Source: Cellulomonas timonensis
GTDB lineage: Bacteria > Actinomycetota > Actinomycetes > Actinomycetales > Cellulomonadaceae
Assembly (NCBI RefSeq): GCF_900046455.1
Contig: NZ_FCOT01000012.1
Span: forward strand, 480,016-544,015
Direction of reading: 5' to 3'
DNA length: 64,000 nucleotides
The notes beneath the pieces were generated by a model that worked only from the letters and a program-made list of their open reading frames with translations, did no database searches and had not been told where the DNA came from. The position numbers and the translations under genes are program-made. The first letter of the stretch is position 1. Each line of letters starts with the position of its first letter. Below are positions 27,719 to 39,728 of the stretch, one piece after another.

Positions 27719-29187
27719 GCGCCCTCCGGCCGGCGCATCCACTGCTCGGGCGTCGCGACCTTGCGGGCCGTGCTGGCCCGGTCGGACTGCTCCTCGAGCA
27801 ACCGCGCGGCGACCTGCTCGTCGAGGTGGTCCACCGTGGGGCTCACGGGCCCCGGCGTGGAGTGCACCACCATCGAGGCGACCCGCAGCCGCCGCTGGAT
27901 CGGCCCCTGGCGGAGCGCGAGGGACTGGGTGCGCTCATGCGGCACGACGACGAGCCGGCGCACGAACCGCCCCGAGCGGATCAGCAGGGCCCGGTCGGTG
28001 ACCAGCACCCCGCGGCGGCGCCAGGCCAGCAGGTCGAGCCATCGCGCGCGCTGCGGAACCGTGGTGTACCCGGCGTCGTCGCCGGCCCCGGACAGGCCGG
28101 CCTCGACGACCGCCCGGGGATCGGGGACGCCGAGATCGGGCAGCACCAGCCACAACGCCAGCACCGCCTCGTCGCGGGTGCCCACGGGCAGCAGCACGTT
28201 CTCGGTGGCGTGGTCGGAGTCGCTCGACCCGCCGTAACCGGCGACGTTCATCTCCACGCGCCACCAGTCAGGCCCGCGCCACAACGGGCCTTGGGTGATC
28301 GACAGCGCCTGCACCCGGCCCGGGGGCACCGTCTGCGCCCGCGCCTCGGTGAGGCCGTGCCGCAGCCGGATGCCGTCCGGGGAGATCGCGGCCCGGAAGT
28401 TCGCGCCGCGGTTGAACCGCGTCCAGAAGTAGCCGGCGAAGCCGAGCAGACCGGGCACCAGCACGAACGCGGGCCCGACGTCGCGGTTGACCACAGTGAT
28501 CACGATGATCGCGATGACGATGACCACCAGCCCGACCGTCGCGGCCGAGCGGAGCGTGGCGGCGACGAGGCGCCCTATCGGCACCTCGAACAGCGGCTGC
28601 TCCGGGGCGGCGGGCGCCTGCACCTCGCTCTCCGCACGGCGCACCCCGGCGGCGCGCGCGAGCAGCTCGGCGCGCACGGCCTCTGCCTCGGGCTCCCGCA
28701 GGAACGCCAGCGACACCGCCGAGCCCGATCCGCCCGCGACCTCGAGCCGCAGTTCGGCGAGCCCGGTGAGCCGGGCCAACAGCGGCTGCACCACGTCCAC
28801 CGCCTGCAAACGGTCCAGCCGCGCCTGCCGCTGCTGGCGGAACAGCACGCCCTGCTGCAGGTGCACGGCCTCGTCGGTGACGGCGTACCGCGTCATCCGC
28901 CAGGCGAGCGCGGAGTACCCGAACCCGACCACCACGACAGCGGCGATGACCCCGAGCACGATCCGCCAGCCGCCGCCCTGCACCAGGTCGGCGGCCCGGC
29001 GCAGGTCGTCGCCGAACTGGTAGCTCGCGATCACGAGGACGCCGACGAGGACCTTCCCCCCCTTGATGGCCGGGGTGATGGGATGCATCCGGCGCCACTC
29101 CTGCGGCTCGACGCTCCCCGTCGGCTCCGGCTCGACGCCGCCCCTCGACTCCGGCTCGACGCCGCGAGGACCACTGTCGGTGCTCAC
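27715..29187 (-). CDS. PH-domain (YdbT-like) membrane protein
   Basis: 490-residue bacterial pleckstrin-homology protein of the YdbT/DUF304 type. Two N-terminal membrane segments (about residues 45-60 and 75-95) are followed by a first PH domain (YAVTDEAVHLQQGVLFRQQRQARLDRLQAVDV). Another membrane pair near 215-260, a second PH domain (IRLRHGLTEARAQTVPPGRVQAL) and a third at the C-terminus (RALLIRSGRFVRRLVVVPHERTQSL) follow. The N-terminal 30 residues contain repeated GVEPE-like units encoded by an imperfect DNA repeat (29099-29165). It overlaps the YdbS-like gene upstream by four bases. Related pairs affect envelope stress and antimicrobial resistance in Bacillus; the role here is unknown. 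Confidence 0.85.
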   Translation of the reverse strand: MSTDSGPRGVEPESRGGVEPEPTGSVEPQEWRRMHPITPAIKGGKVLVGVLVIASYQFGDDLRRAADLVQGGGWRIVLGVIAAVVVVGFGYSALAWRMTRYAVTDEAVHLQQGVLFRQQRQARLDRLQAVDVVQPLLARLTGLAELRLEVAGGSGSAVSLAFLREPEAEAVRAELLARAAGVRRAESEVQAPAAPEQPLFEVPIGRLVAATLRSAATVGLVVIVIAIIVITVVNRDVGPAFVLVPGLLGFAGYFWTRFNRGANFRAAISPDGIRLRHGLTEARAQTVPPGRVQALSITQGPLWRGPDWWRVEMNVAGYGGSSDSDHATENVLLPVGTRDEAVLALWLVLPDLGVPDPRAVVEAGLSGAGDDAGYTTVPQRARWLDLLAWRRRGVLVTDRALLIRSGRFVRRLVVVPHERTQSLALRQGPIQRRLRVASMVVHSTPGPVSPTVDHLDEQVAARLLEEQSDRASTARKVATPEQWMRRPEGA

Positions 29188-29705
29188 AGCCCCGCCAGCC
29201 TGGCCTCACCGCGTGACGCGAGCCGGTCCCTCAACCGGGCGGCCTCATGCGGGGGCAGGCCGTCAATCGTCGCGTTCGTGCCCGGGGCGGCCGTGTGGAG
29301 CTGCACCGAGGCGATCTGGAACCTGCGGGCCAGCGGGCCGGCGGTCACGTCCACGTACTGCATCCGCCCATACGGCACCACGACCAGCGAGCGCAGCATG
29401 ATGCCGCGGCGGATGAGCAGGTCGTCGGCGCGCTCGGCATAGGCCAGCGCACGGACCTGGCGCGGGATCAGCAGCGCCGCCCACACCCCGCACAGCACCA
29501 CCACGGCGGGCAGCGACCACAGCCAGGGCAGCCCCGAGAGGACCGCGGGCGTCGCCGTCGCCACCAGCGCGATGACCAGCACGATGCCGGTCGACGTCAG
29601 GCGCGCGGTCGCCAGGCGGCCGGACACCGGAGTCCAGGTCACGTCAGACGGGTCGAACGGCCCTGGGGCGTCGAGGGCGGCAGCACCGTGCTCATGTGCG
29701 GTCAT
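29184..29705 (-). CDS. PH-domain (YdbS-like) membrane protein
   Basis: 173-residue partner of the YdbT-like protein. Two hydrophobic segments (about 38-55 and 60-78) precede one PH domain (ERADDLLIRRGIMLRSLVVVPYGRMQYVDV). The ATG at 29703-29705 has an AAGGA ribosome site about nine bases upstream and is preferred to an earlier ATG that touches the ribosome site. Its stop overlaps the GTG of the next gene (GTGA). Bacterial PH proteins of this kind act in small membrane complexes; no substrate is known. Confidence 0.85.
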   Translation of the reverse strand: MTAHEHGAAALDAPGPFDPSDVTWTPVSGRLATARLTSTGIVLVIALVATATPAVLSGLPWLWSLPAVVVLCGVWAALLIPRQVRALAYAERADDLLIRRGIMLRSLVVVPYGRMQYVDVTAGPLARRFQIASVQLHTAAPGTNATIDGLPPHEAARLRDRLASRGEARLAGL

Positions 29706-29748
29706 GGCCACCATCCTTCCACCGCCCGGCACTTCCACGGCAGGACGG

Positions 29749-30237
29749 TCAGCCAGCGACCGGCCCCGGATTGTGGTCGCGCCGCGCGGCCTCCTCGCCG
29801 TCCTCCGGCGGGACCTGGCAGAACCACTCCACGACCAGCCCCACAGCAGCCAGCACCAGCGCGCCGAACGCCGCCAGCGCCGCCGCGCCGGCCCGCCCGC
29901 GCTGCGACGCAATGTCCAGGTCGCCCGCGACGATCAGCACCTGCGCCAAGTACCACCCGGCGAGCAGCGCGCCGGTGTAGCAGGACGCCTTGGCGAGCAC
30001 AGCGGTGCGGGCCGCCCGGATCGGGTCAAGCGTCGGCCGCTTGCCCCGCAGGAACTGCCGCACGGCCCACCCCATCGCGAACACCACGCCCGCAATGACG
30101 ATCTCCACCACCAGCACGAGCCACGGCACAGTGGGCGGGGTCACCCGGCGGTTCTCGAGCACCACCAGCAGGAGCCACCCGGCGGAGGTGGTCACCAGCG
30201 TGACGAGCAGCAGTGTCTGCCAGCGCGTGCGCTGCAT
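29749..30237 (-). CDS. DUF3180 membrane protein
   Basis: 162-residue protein with four hydrophobic segments (about 8-26, 38-56, 82-104, 117-138) and the DUF3180 hallmark ARTAVLAKASCYTGALLAGWYLAQ. Its start overlaps the stop of folB-folK by one base (TGATG), so it is coupled to the folate genes, the conserved actinobacterial position for this family. The function is unknown; the constant link suggests a role tied to folate or pteridine traffic, but that is inference. Confidence 0.88.
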   Translation of the reverse strand: MQRTRWQTLLLVTLVTTSAGWLLLVVLENRRVTPPTVPWLVLVVEIVIAGVVFAMGWAVRQFLRGKRPTLDPIRAARTAVLAKASCYTGALLAGWYLAQVLIVAGDLDIASQRGRAGAAALAAFGALVLAAVGLVVEWFCQVPPEDGEEAARRDHNPGPVAG

Positions 30238-31574
30238 CACGCCCGCCAGTCGCCTGCGGGGTGCTGGCTCGGGTGCTGTCCGTGCGCCGCGGGGGACGTC
30301 CCCGTGGTGGACGGCCCCGCGTCGCGGCCCTGCTCCGCGTCGGGCTGCGGCTCGGGCTGCGGCGCCGGGACGGGGGCGGTCAGCCAGTCGAGCGCCAGCC
30401 ACCGGATGCCGTCGCGGTCCGGGGCCGTCGCCGCGAGGGCAGCGACCGGGCCGCCGCCCAGGCCGGGCAGCACCGCGTCCGGGTCCACCTGCGCCCACGG
30501 CTGCAGCACGAACGCCCGGGCATGCGCCCGGGGGTGCGGCAGCTCGAGGTCGTCGGTGACCGCCAGCGTCGAGCCGACCACGATGAGGTCGATGTCGAGG
30601 GTGCGGGGGCCCCAGCGCTCCGAGCGCTCCCGGCCGTGGGCCTGCTCGATCGCCTGCGTGGCGTGCAGCAGGGCGCGCGGCGCCAGCGTGGTGCGGGCCA
30701 GCACCACCGAGTTGAGGTAGTCGGGCTGCTCAGGGCCGCCGACTGCCGCGGTGCGGGCCAGCGGGGACACGTCCACCACCTCGAGCCCCGGCACGCGGGC
30801 CAGGTCGGTGACCGCCGCCCGCAGGGTCTCCTGCGCGGAGCCCTGGTTGGCGCCGAGTGCGATCACCACGTTCACCGGGTGCGCGGGCGGCACGTCGAGC
30901 ACGTCCTGTGGCGCCGGGGCGTGCGCCGAGCCGTCGGCGGTGGGCTGGCTGCCGGTCTGCAGCACCTCGTGCCAGCTCGGGTGAGGCGCGGTGGCCGCGG
31001 CAACCGGCGGCGGCGCGGCGGCAGCGGACGGCGCGACCAGCGGGAACGCGGCCGTCGACGTGGGCGGCGCCTGGACAGGCGTGGGCGCGGACGCCTCGGC
31101 CGGCGCACGGTACGGCTCCGCGGCGGGGAGCTTGGTCCGGTCGCGGTGGATCGTGACGACCACGTCGTCGAACGGCACGGTGATCGGGGCCTGCGGCTTG
31201 TGCACGGAGACGTCGACGGCCACGGCCTGGGGGAAGGCCAGCACCGTGGCGGCGATCCGCTCCGCGACCGTCTCGACCAAGTCCGCCGGGTCCCCGGCGA
31301 GGACGGCCGCGACCTGCTCGGCGAGGATGCCGTAGTGCAGGGTGTGCGCGAGGTCGTCCCCCGCGGCGGCCCGGCGCGTGTCGAGGTGCACCACGACATC
31401 GGCCACGAACCGCTGCCCCTCGCGGCGCTCATGCTCGAACACCCCGTGGTGGCCGATGGCGGCGATGCCCACCAGCCGGATCTGGTCGAGGGGCCGGCCC
31501 GAGGAGTCGAGGGTGACCCCACCGGCCCACGGGGCGCCGCCTCCGGGCGCCTGGCTGCCCGCCTCGGTGCTCAC
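30237..31574 (-). CDS. folBK: Fused dihydroneopterin aldolase and hydroxymethyldihydropterin pyrophosphokinase
   Basis: 445-residue fusion of two consecutive folate enzymes. The FolB aldolase domain (about residues 25-155) has LVGIAAIGHHGVFEHERREGQ and TLHYGILAEQV. A Pro/Ala-rich linker of about 90 residues follows. The FolK domain (about 235-400) has VVIALGANQGSAQETLRAAV, the pterin-binding PDYLNSVVLART and GPRTLDIDLIVVG. A second Pro/Gln/His-rich tail ends the protein. The GTG at 31572-31574 overlaps the folP stop by four bases; the frame upstream of it is antisense-like and within folP. Separate folB and folK genes are more common, so the fusion is a point of interest. Confidence 0.92.
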   Translation of the reverse strand: MSTEAGSQAPGGGAPWAGGVTLDSSGRPLDQIRLVGIAAIGHHGVFEHERREGQRFVADVVVHLDTRRAAAGDDLAHTLHYGILAEQVAAVLAGDPADLVETVAERIAATVLAFPQAVAVDVSVHKPQAPITVPFDDVVVTIHRDRTKLPAAEPYRAPAEASAPTPVQAPPTSTAAFPLVAPSAAAAPPPVAAATAPHPSWHEVLQTGSQPTADGSAHAPAPQDVLDVPPAHPVNVVIALGANQGSAQETLRAAVTDLARVPGLEVVDVSPLARTAAVGGPEQPDYLNSVVLARTTLAPRALLHATQAIEQAHGRERSERWGPRTLDIDLIVVGSTLAVTDDLELPHPRAHARAFVLQPWAQVDPDAVLPGLGGGPVAALAATAPDRDGIRWLALDWLTAPVPAPQPEPQPDAEQGRDAGPSTTGTSPAAHGQHPSQHPAGDWRA

Positions 31575-32473
31575 GGCATGTCCTCCCTCGTCGTCGTAGC
31601 GCCCCGGTCGTCGGCGCCGTCCCGCCATGCCGCCGCGACGCGGACCGCGTCCGCTGAGCCTGCCACCTCGTGCACCCGCACGCACCATGCCCCGGCCTGC
31701 GCGGCCAGCGCGGACACCGCGGCCGTGGCTCCGTCACGGGCCAACGGCGGCGCCGGCCCCCCCTCCGGCCCGGCCAGCAGGTGGCCCAGGAACCGCTTGC
31801 GGGACGCCCCCACGAGCACCGGGAACCCGTCGGCGACGAGCTCGGGCAGCCGCCCCAGGAGGGGCCAGTTGCTACTGCCGGCCTTCGCGAAGCCGAGTCC
31901 CGGGTCCAGCACGATCTGCTCGTCGTGCACCCCGGCGGCCCGCAGCTCCGCGACCCGCTCGGCCAGCTCACGACGCACATCCGCCACCACGTCGCCATAG
32001 CTGTCGTTCGCGTCCATCACGTCGGCGTGGCCACGCCAGTGCATCGCCACATAGACGACGCCAGTCCGCGCGACGGTCGCGTGCATCTCAGGGTCGGCGA
32101 GCCCGCCGGAGACGTCGTTGATGATCTGCGCCCCTGCGGCCACGGCCTCCCGGGCCACGACCGCGCGCGTGGTGTCGACGCTCACCACCGCTCCCCGGCG
32201 GACCAGGTCCTCCACCACGGGCAGCACCCGCACAAGCTCCTCGTCGACGGGCACCCGCCGCGATCCGGGCCGCGTGGACTCCCCGCCCACATCCAAGATG
32301 TCCGCGCCCTGGCCCATCAGGGTGACGCCGTGCGCGACGGCGGCGCCCGGCTTGAACCACCGCCCGCCGTCCGAGAACGAGTCGGGGGTGACGTTGACGA
32401 CGCCCATGACCAGGGTGCGGTCGAGCCGCGCCAACTGGTCCGGGAGGGGACGGGGCCGTGTGCCGGTGCTCAC
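31571..32473 (-). CDS. folP: Dihydropteroate synthase
   Basis: Condenses the pterin pyrophosphate with p-aminobenzoate, the sulfonamide target, 300 residues. Signatures are MGVVNVTPDSFSDGG near residues 23-37, DVGGESTRPGSRRV, IINDVSGGLADPEM and VLDPGLGFAKAGSSN, with GASRKRFLG toward the end. It starts with GTG. It lies between folE and folB-folK in the classic actinobacterial folate run and overlaps folB-folK by four bases. Confidence 0.96.
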   Translation of the reverse strand: MSTGTRPRPLPDQLARLDRTLVMGVVNVTPDSFSDGGRWFKPGAAVAHGVTLMGQGADILDVGGESTRPGSRRVPVDEELVRVLPVVEDLVRRGAVVSVDTTRAVVAREAVAAGAQIINDVSGGLADPEMHATVARTGVVYVAMHWRGHADVMDANDSYGDVVADVRRELAERVAELRAAGVHDEQIVLDPGLGFAKAGSSNWPLLGRLPELVADGFPVLVGASRKRFLGHLLAGPEGGPAPPLARDGATAAVSALAAQAGAWCVRVHEVAGSADAVRVAAAWRDGADDRGATTTREDMP

Positions 32474-32495
32474 GACAACGAGCCTAGGGGGTGTG

Positions 32496-33084
32496 TCAGC
32501 CCCGCAGGACGAGGCTCATGGCCTCGGCACGCGTCGCGGCCTCGAGCATCTGGCCGCGCACTGCGGAGGTCACGGTCCGGGAGCCGGGCTTGCGGACGCC
32601 GCGCATCGACATGCACAGGTGCTCGCACTCGATCACCACCAGGACGCCGGCCGGCTTGAGGTGGTCGACCAGCGCGTCCGCGATCTGCGTGGTCAGCCGC
32701 TCCTGCACCTGGGGCCGCTTGGAGTACACGTCCACCAGCCGTGCGAGCTTGGACAGCCCGGTGATCCGGCCCTCGGGGCCGGGGATGTAGCCGATGTGCG
32801 CGACGCCGTGGAACGGCACCAGGTGGTGCTCGCACGTCGAGTACACCTCGATGTCCTTGACCAGCACCAGCTCCTGGTGGCCGAGGTCGAAGCTCGTGGT
32901 GAGCACGTCCCCGGCGTCCTGGCGCAGGCCCCTGAAGGTCTCCTCGTACGAGCGCGCGACCCGGGCGGGCGTCTCCAGCAGGCCGTCGCGGTCCGGGTCC
33001 TCGCCGACGGCGATCAGCAGCTCGCGAACGGCCGCCTCGACCCGGGCGGCGTCGTACTCGCCCACGTGCTCGCCCGCCACCGGC

Positions 33085-33098
<14 letters not shown>
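32496..33098 (-). CDS. folE: GTP cyclohydrolase I
   Basis: Opens GTP to dihydroneopterin triphosphate, first step of folate synthesis, 200 residues. Zinc ligands are in [13 protein letters not shown] and in [17 protein letters not shown], with the substrate-binding [21 protein letters not shown] between. The start lies 14 bp inside the end of ftsH, so it follows ftsH directly. Complete and normal in length. Confidence 0.97.
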
Positions 33099-35124
<2,026 letters not shown>

Positions 35125-35237
35125 GGGCGGGGCGAGACCCCTCATCCCTCCGGTCGCAAGGCTGGGTCTGGGTCGGCTTGAAAACTACACGGTGGAACTG
35201 GGGATGACCGCCCCTGTTCGCCCAGGGCAGGAATCGC

Positions 35238-35792
35238 TCAGGCGCTGTAGACGTGCGGCGCGAGCGTCCCGACGAACGGGAGGTTGCGGTACTTCTCCGA
35301 GTAGTCGAGCCCGTAGCCGACGACGAACTCGTTCGGGATGTCGAACCCGACGTAGCGCACGTCGACCTCGACCTTCGCGGCGTCGGGCTTGCGCAGCATG
35401 GTGGCGATCTCGACGCTCTCCGGGCCGCGGCTGCGCAGGTTCGCCAGCAGCCACGACAGGGTGAGGCCCGAGTCGATGATGTCCTCGACGATGAGGACGT
35501 GGCGGCCGATGAGGTCCGTGTCCAGGTCCTTGAGGATGCGCACGACGCCCGAGGACTTCGTGCCCGAGCCGTACGACGAGACGGCCATCCAGTCCATCTC
35601 GACCGACGTGTGCAGGCGGCGCACCAGATCGGCCATCACCATCACGGCGCCCTTCAGCACTCCCACGACCAGCACGTCCTTGCCGGCGTAGTCGGCGTCG
35701 ATCTGCTGGGCCAGCTCGTCGAGCCGCGTGTTGATCTGCTCTTCCGTCAGCAGGACCCGCTCGAGGTCGTCACCCATGTCCGCAGGGTTCAC
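35238..35792 (-). CDS. hpt: Hypoxanthine phosphoribosyltransferase
   Basis: Purine salvage enzyme forming IMP and GMP, 184 residues. The PRPP-binding loop [14 protein letters not shown] is present, along with [16 protein letters not shown] and [10 protein letters not shown]. The GTG at 35790-35792 overlaps the tilS stop by four bases, which is the preferred start; an ATG five codons later is possible. The tilS-hpt-ftsH order is conserved from actinobacteria to Bacillus. Confidence 0.95.
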   Translation of the reverse strand: MNPADMGDDLERVLLTEEQINTRLDELAQQIDADYAGKDVLVVGVLKGAVMVMADLVRRLHTSVEMDWMAVSSYGSGTKSSGVVRILKDLDTDLIGRHVLIVEDIIDSGLTLSWLLANLRSRGPESVEIATMLRKPDAAKVEVDVRYVGFDIPNEFVVGYGLDYSEKYRNLPFVGTLAPHVYSA

Positions 35793-36946
35793 CGTTCACC
35801 GTTCTCCGCTCGCTCCGGACCTTCTTGCCCCGGATGAAACTCCAGCCTGCCATACGCGCGCCGCACCTGGACACGCCCGGACAGCGCCACGATCCCCTGA
35901 CCGTGCCAGCGGGTGACGAGCGCGTCGACCGCGTCGATGTGGGTGTGGGTCAGCGACCCCGCCTGCGCGCCCGACGCCAGGGCGGCGATCCGCAGCGCGC
36001 GCCGGCGGATCGCGGGCAGGGCGCGGCCCAATATCTCGACGTCGAGCACTATCGCCGCCGCGTCGGCCGAGTCCTGGGGCTGGCCTGGGCGAGCGGGTGG
36101 CGGCGGCTCCCGCCGCACGCCCCGGCTGTCCCGGCCCTCGGCGCCCTTGCCCACGGTGGCGGCGATGAACAACGAGTTGGCCAGCGAGTCCAGCGCGTCG
36201 GCGTCGGCCCGCAGCAGGTCGGCGGTGCGGGCCAGCGACAGCACGGCCCCCGGGCCAAGCACGTCCGCGATCACCGGCACCACCTCGGCCCGCACGCGTG
36301 AGCGTCGCGGCGCGCGACCGCCGCCCTCCGGGGTCAGCCCGCTGTTCGTCGGGTCATGCCAGGGGTCGAGCCCCAGCGCCTCGCATGCGGCGAGGGTGTC
36401 CGTCCGACGCAAGCCGAGCATCGGGCGCACGATCAGGCCGCGACGCGAGCGCATGCCGGCCAGCGACCGGGCGCCGGATCCCCGGGCCAGTCCCATGAGC
36501 ACGGTCTCAGCCTGGTCGTCCAGCGTGTGCCCGAGCAGCACCATCGCGGCCCCCGACTGCTCGGCCGCGCGCTCGAGCGCCGCGTACCGGGCCTCCCGCG
36601 CGGCCGCCTCGGGCCCGCCTGCGGTGCCGACCTCGACGCGCACCACAGCCACCGGGTCCAGCCCAAGCCGCCGGCACTTGATCCCGGCGGTGGCGGCCAC
36701 CTCCGCGCTCTCCGCCTGGAGCCCGTGGTCGACCACGACGGCCCCGGCGCGCAGCAGGGGGCCCGCGTGCGGGCGGCCCGCCATCCGCACGCTGCGCTGG
36801 GCGACGAAGGCCGTGCAGGCAGCGAGCGCGAGGGAGTCGGGCCCACCAGAGCATGCGACCAGCACCAGAGAGCCGTCCGGCAGGCCGACGGTGGCTGCGG
36901 TGACCGCCGAGCGGATCGCCGCGACGGCGGGCGCGGGGCCGGCCAT
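35789..36946 (-). CDS. tilS: tRNA(Ile)-lysidine synthase
   Basis: Modifies the CAU anticodon of tRNA-Ile with lysine so that it reads AUA, 385 residues. The PP-loop motif [11 protein letters not shown] is near residues 30-42 and [20 protein letters not shown] follows. The C-terminal region is reduced, as in other actinobacterial TilS. The ATG at 36944-36946 overlaps the stop of the metalloprotease gene by one base (TGATG); the frame is open eight codons further. Coupled to hpt downstream. Confidence 0.92.
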   Translation of the reverse strand: MAGPAPAVAAIRSAVTAATVGLPDGSLVLVACSGGPDSLALAACTAFVAQRSVRMAGRPHAGPLLRAGAVVVDHGLQAESAEVAATAGIKCRRLGLDPVAVVRVEVGTAGGPEAAAREARYAALERAAEQSGAAMVLLGHTLDDQAETVLMGLARGSGARSLAGMRSRRGLIVRPMLGLRRTDTLAACEALGLDPWHDPTNSGLTPEGGGRAPRRSRVRAEVVPVIADVLGPGAVLSLARTADLLRADADALDSLANSLFIAATVGKGAEGRDSRGVRREPPPPARPGQPQDSADAAAIVLDVEILGRALPAIRRRALRIAALASGAQAGSLTHTHIDAVDALVTRWHGQGIVALSGRVQVRRAYGRLEFHPGQEGPERAENGER

Positions 36947-38049
36947 CAGCCGTGCACGCGCCGCACCCACGCGCGCGGGTCGGCGATCTCACGCGAGGTC
37001 GGCAGGTGCTCGGGAGAGGTCCACACCACGTTGAGGCCGTCGACGCCGACGGAACGGCGCACCTCGCGCACGAACGCCGCGCCGTCGCGGTACTGGGCCA
37101 GCTTCGCGTCGAGGCCGAGCAGCCGGCGCAGCACCCGCTGCGGGCCGACGGCGTTCGCGGCGGCGTCGCGGCGGGCCTCGAACCGCGACCGGATCTGCCG
37201 CACCGACGGGACCACCGAGCGGCCCACGGCATCCATGAACACGTCCGCGTGCCCCTCGAGCAACGACATCACGGCGCTGACCTCCTCGAGCGCGCGCTTC
37301 TGCTCGTCCGCGAGCAGGTCGAGCACCCCGTTGCCGCTGTCGCGTCCCGACAGGATCTCGACGGCGAGCTGGGCGAGGTCGCCGAGGGCGGGCCTTCCGG
37401 GCCGCGCCATGCCACTGGACCGCGCCGTGCCCGAGCGGCCCATCCCCGAGCGGCCCACGTCGGCGAGCAGCTCCGACGCCCGCGCGCGCAGGTGCCCGGC
37501 CAGCCAGGGCGCGGCGGCGAACTGCAGCGCATGGGTCTGCTCGTGCAGCGCCACCCACAGGCGGAAGTCCTCCGGGACGACCCCCAGCGACCGCTCCACC
37601 TGGAGCACGTTCGGGGCGACCAGCAGCAGCCGGCCGCGGGGCGCCGTCGCGTCGCTGGTGAACGGGTCGAACTGCCCGAGCACCTTGCCGGACAACAGCC
37701 CGAGCACGCTGCCGACCTCCACGGCCCCGGCCAGGCGCATGGGGCGCGACGGGACCTTGCCGTCGGAGAGCTCCCTGACGAGCGGCCCGGACAGTGACTC
37801 GATCAGCCGGACGTTCGCGGCGGCCCAGCCGGCCCGGTCCACGACCTGCACCTTGGAGACCGGCTCGGCTTGCGGGTCCGCGCCGTCCGCGGGGAGCAGC
37901 CCGGTGATCCGCGCGGCATGTGCTGTCGCCGTGGTCGCGGCGGCGCGCAGGCCGGCGACGAGCTCCACGAGATCCTCGCGGGCGGCGGTGGGCCAGTCGA
38001 CCGGTGCGGTCGGCTCGGTGGACGGCGCACGCACCGTGGTCGACTCCAT
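36946..38049 (-). CDS. Zinc-dependent metalloprotease (DUF2342 family)
   Basis: 367-residue protein of the DUF2342 / putative hydrolase family, common in actinobacteria beside tilS and dacB. The zinc-binding HExxH motif is HEQTH, in [18 protein letters not shown], with a downstream glutamate candidate in [15 protein letters not shown]. There is no signal peptide, so it should be cytoplasmic. Substrate unknown; some members are labelled as F420-associated proteins without proof. Between the motif and the C-terminal half is a Met/Gly/Arg-rich stretch ([20 protein letters not shown]). It is followed directly by tilS. Confidence 0.9.
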   Translation of the reverse strand: MESTTVRAPSTEPTAPVDWPTAAREDLVELVAGLRAAATTATAHAARITGLLPADGADPQAEPVSKVQVVDRAGWAAANVRLIESLSGPLVRELSDGKVPSRPMRLAGAVEVGSVLGLLSGKVLGQFDPFTSDATAPRGRLLLVAPNVLQVERSLGVVPEDFRLWVALHEQTHALQFAAAPWLAGHLRARASELLADVGRSGMGRSGTARSSGMARPGRPALGDLAQLAVEILSGRDSGNGVLDLLADEQKRALEEVSAVMSLLEGHADVFMDAVGRSVVPSVRQIRSRFEARRDAAANAVGPQRVLRRLLGLDAKLAQYRDGAAFVREVRRSVGVDGLNVVWTSPEHLPTSREIADPRAWVRRVHG

Positions 38050-38096
38050 CTCCCCACGGTAGACCGGGAAGGGCGATGACCGGCGGCTGGGAGGGG

Positions 38097-39509
38097 CTAC
38101 TGGCACCCGCAGGCCGCGAGATCGGTGACGAATGCGTCGATCGCCGTGCGCGGGCCCCACTGGCCGCCGGGCGGCGTCTGGTCCGCCATCACCGCGAACA
38201 CGAGCAGCCGGCCGTCGGCGTCCACCACGGTGCCCGCCAGCGACGTCACCCCGGTGAGGCTGCCGGTCTTGGCCCGGACCATCCCCCGGGCCGACGAGGC
38301 GGTGTACCTGTCGGACAGCGTGCCGGACAGCCCGGCCACCGGCATGCCCGTCATGACGCGCCGCAGCTCGGGGCGCGTCGGGTCGGAGGCGACCCGCATC
38401 ATCTCGACCAGCAGCGTCGGGGACAGCGCCGAGCCGTCGCCGAGCCCGGAGGCGTCGGCCAGCGCCGCGCCCGTCGTGTCGACGCCCAACGCCGCGACGG
38501 CCCGCAGCACGGAGACGGTGGCGCCCTCGAAGCTCGCCGGCAGGCCCGCGTCCACGGCCACGAGCCGCCCGACGGCCTCGGTGACCGTGTTGTCGGACGT
38601 GTGCAGGAAATAGTCGACGATGTCGCCCATCGGGGCCGACTCCACGACCGCGAGCTGCGCCGCGTCCGGCGTGGCGGCGGCCCGGACGAGCGCGCCCGTC
38701 ACCGTCACCCCACGCTCGGCGAGAAGCGCCACGAACGCCTTGGCGGCGGACATCGAGGGGTCGGTCTGCCGGGGCGGGTACTCCGCATCGGTGAGTTTCG
38801 CGATGTTCACCTCGAGCGCGGTGACGGGCGCGACGAATCCGAGGTTCACGTCCGACGCGCTCCAGGTGGGGCTGACCGTCGCGCCGCTGAACAGGGTGTC
38901 GTCCACCGCGAGCGTCACGTTGGGCTCGCCCGCCGCGACGAGCTGGGCGGCGGCCTGGTCCGCGAGGTCCGCCAGGCCAGCACGCCCGTTGACCGCGTCC
39001 GGAGACCCGGCGCCCGCGGCGAGCATCACGTCGCCGCCGCCCACCAGCACGATCTGCCCGGCCTTGCCGCGCACCACGCGGGTCTGCAGCGTCGCGCTCG
39101 GGCCGATCTCGCTCAGCGCGGCGACGGCCGTGAGGAGCTTGGCGGTGGACGCGGGCGTGCGCGCCTCGGCCCCCCGGTGCTGCGCGATCACCTGGCCGGT
39201 GAGCTGGTCCGCGACCACGACGCCGACGCTCGAGCCGAGCCGCGCGTCCGCGACGAGGGCGTCGACCCGGGCCTGCACCGCCGCGGCCGACGGGAGCGGC
39301 GACCCGGCGTCGAGGCCGCCCAGGACCCCAGCGGGCGCGACGCCCTCCACGGCCCCGGGAGCCTGGGGGAACGCGGCGGCGGGGGCAGGCTCCGGCGCGA
39401 GGGTCAGCACGCCGGGGACGAGGTCGTAGGCGTCGGCGGTCGCGTACCCGCCGGTTGCGAGCACGAGCACGAGCGCCGCCGTCCCCGCCGCGCGGGCTGC
39501 TGCCGCCAC
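38097..39509 (-). CDS. dacB: D-alanyl-D-alanine carboxypeptidase / endopeptidase (PBP4 type)
   Basis: Exported penicillin-binding protein that trims peptidoglycan cross-links, 470 residues. An uncleaved or signal-type hydrophobic N-terminus (about 5-25) leads into the S13-family domain. The SxxK motif with catalytic Ser is STAK in TPASTAKLLTAVAALSE; SxN is SDN in LHTSDNTVTEAVGRLVA; KTG is in VRAKTGSLTGVTSLAG. The GTG start has a GGGAGG ribosome site. It is divergent from ppa, with 219 bp between the two starts. Confidence 0.94.
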   Translation of the reverse strand: MAAAARAAGTAALVLVLATGGYATADAYDLVPGVLTLAPEPAPAAAFPQAPGAVEGVAPAGVLGGLDAGSPLPSAAAVQARVDALVADARLGSSVGVVVADQLTGQVIAQHRGAEARTPASTAKLLTAVAALSEIGPSATLQTRVVRGKAGQIVLVGGGDVMLAAGAGSPDAVNGRAGLADLADQAAAQLVAAGEPNVTLAVDDTLFSGATVSPTWSASDVNLGFVAPVTALEVNIAKLTDAEYPPRQTDPSMSAAKAFVALLAERGVTVTGALVRAAATPDAAQLAVVESAPMGDIVDYFLHTSDNTVTEAVGRLVAVDAGLPASFEGATVSVLRAVAALGVDTTGAALADASGLGDGSALSPTLLVEMMRVASDPTRPELRRVMTGMPVAGLSGTLSDRYTASSARGMVRAKTGSLTGVTSLAGTVVDADGRLLVFAVMADQTPPGGQWGPRTAIDAFVTDLAACGCQ

Positions 39510-39728
39510 CAGACCTCCCCTTCGCCGCGCCCGCGATGGCCTTCGAGGCCTCCGCCGGGCGCCCTGGGCTCCGACACATGCGCGTGGGCGTTCCCGCCCA
39601 TACCTTCCGGTGCGTCACACTAGGTCACACTGGGGCGGCGGGTCGCACGACGGCGCGTCGCGAAGAACATCGTGCGTGCACCGGCAGCGCCCATCAGGCA
39701 TGGCGGCCCGCACCGGCGGAGGAGAGCT

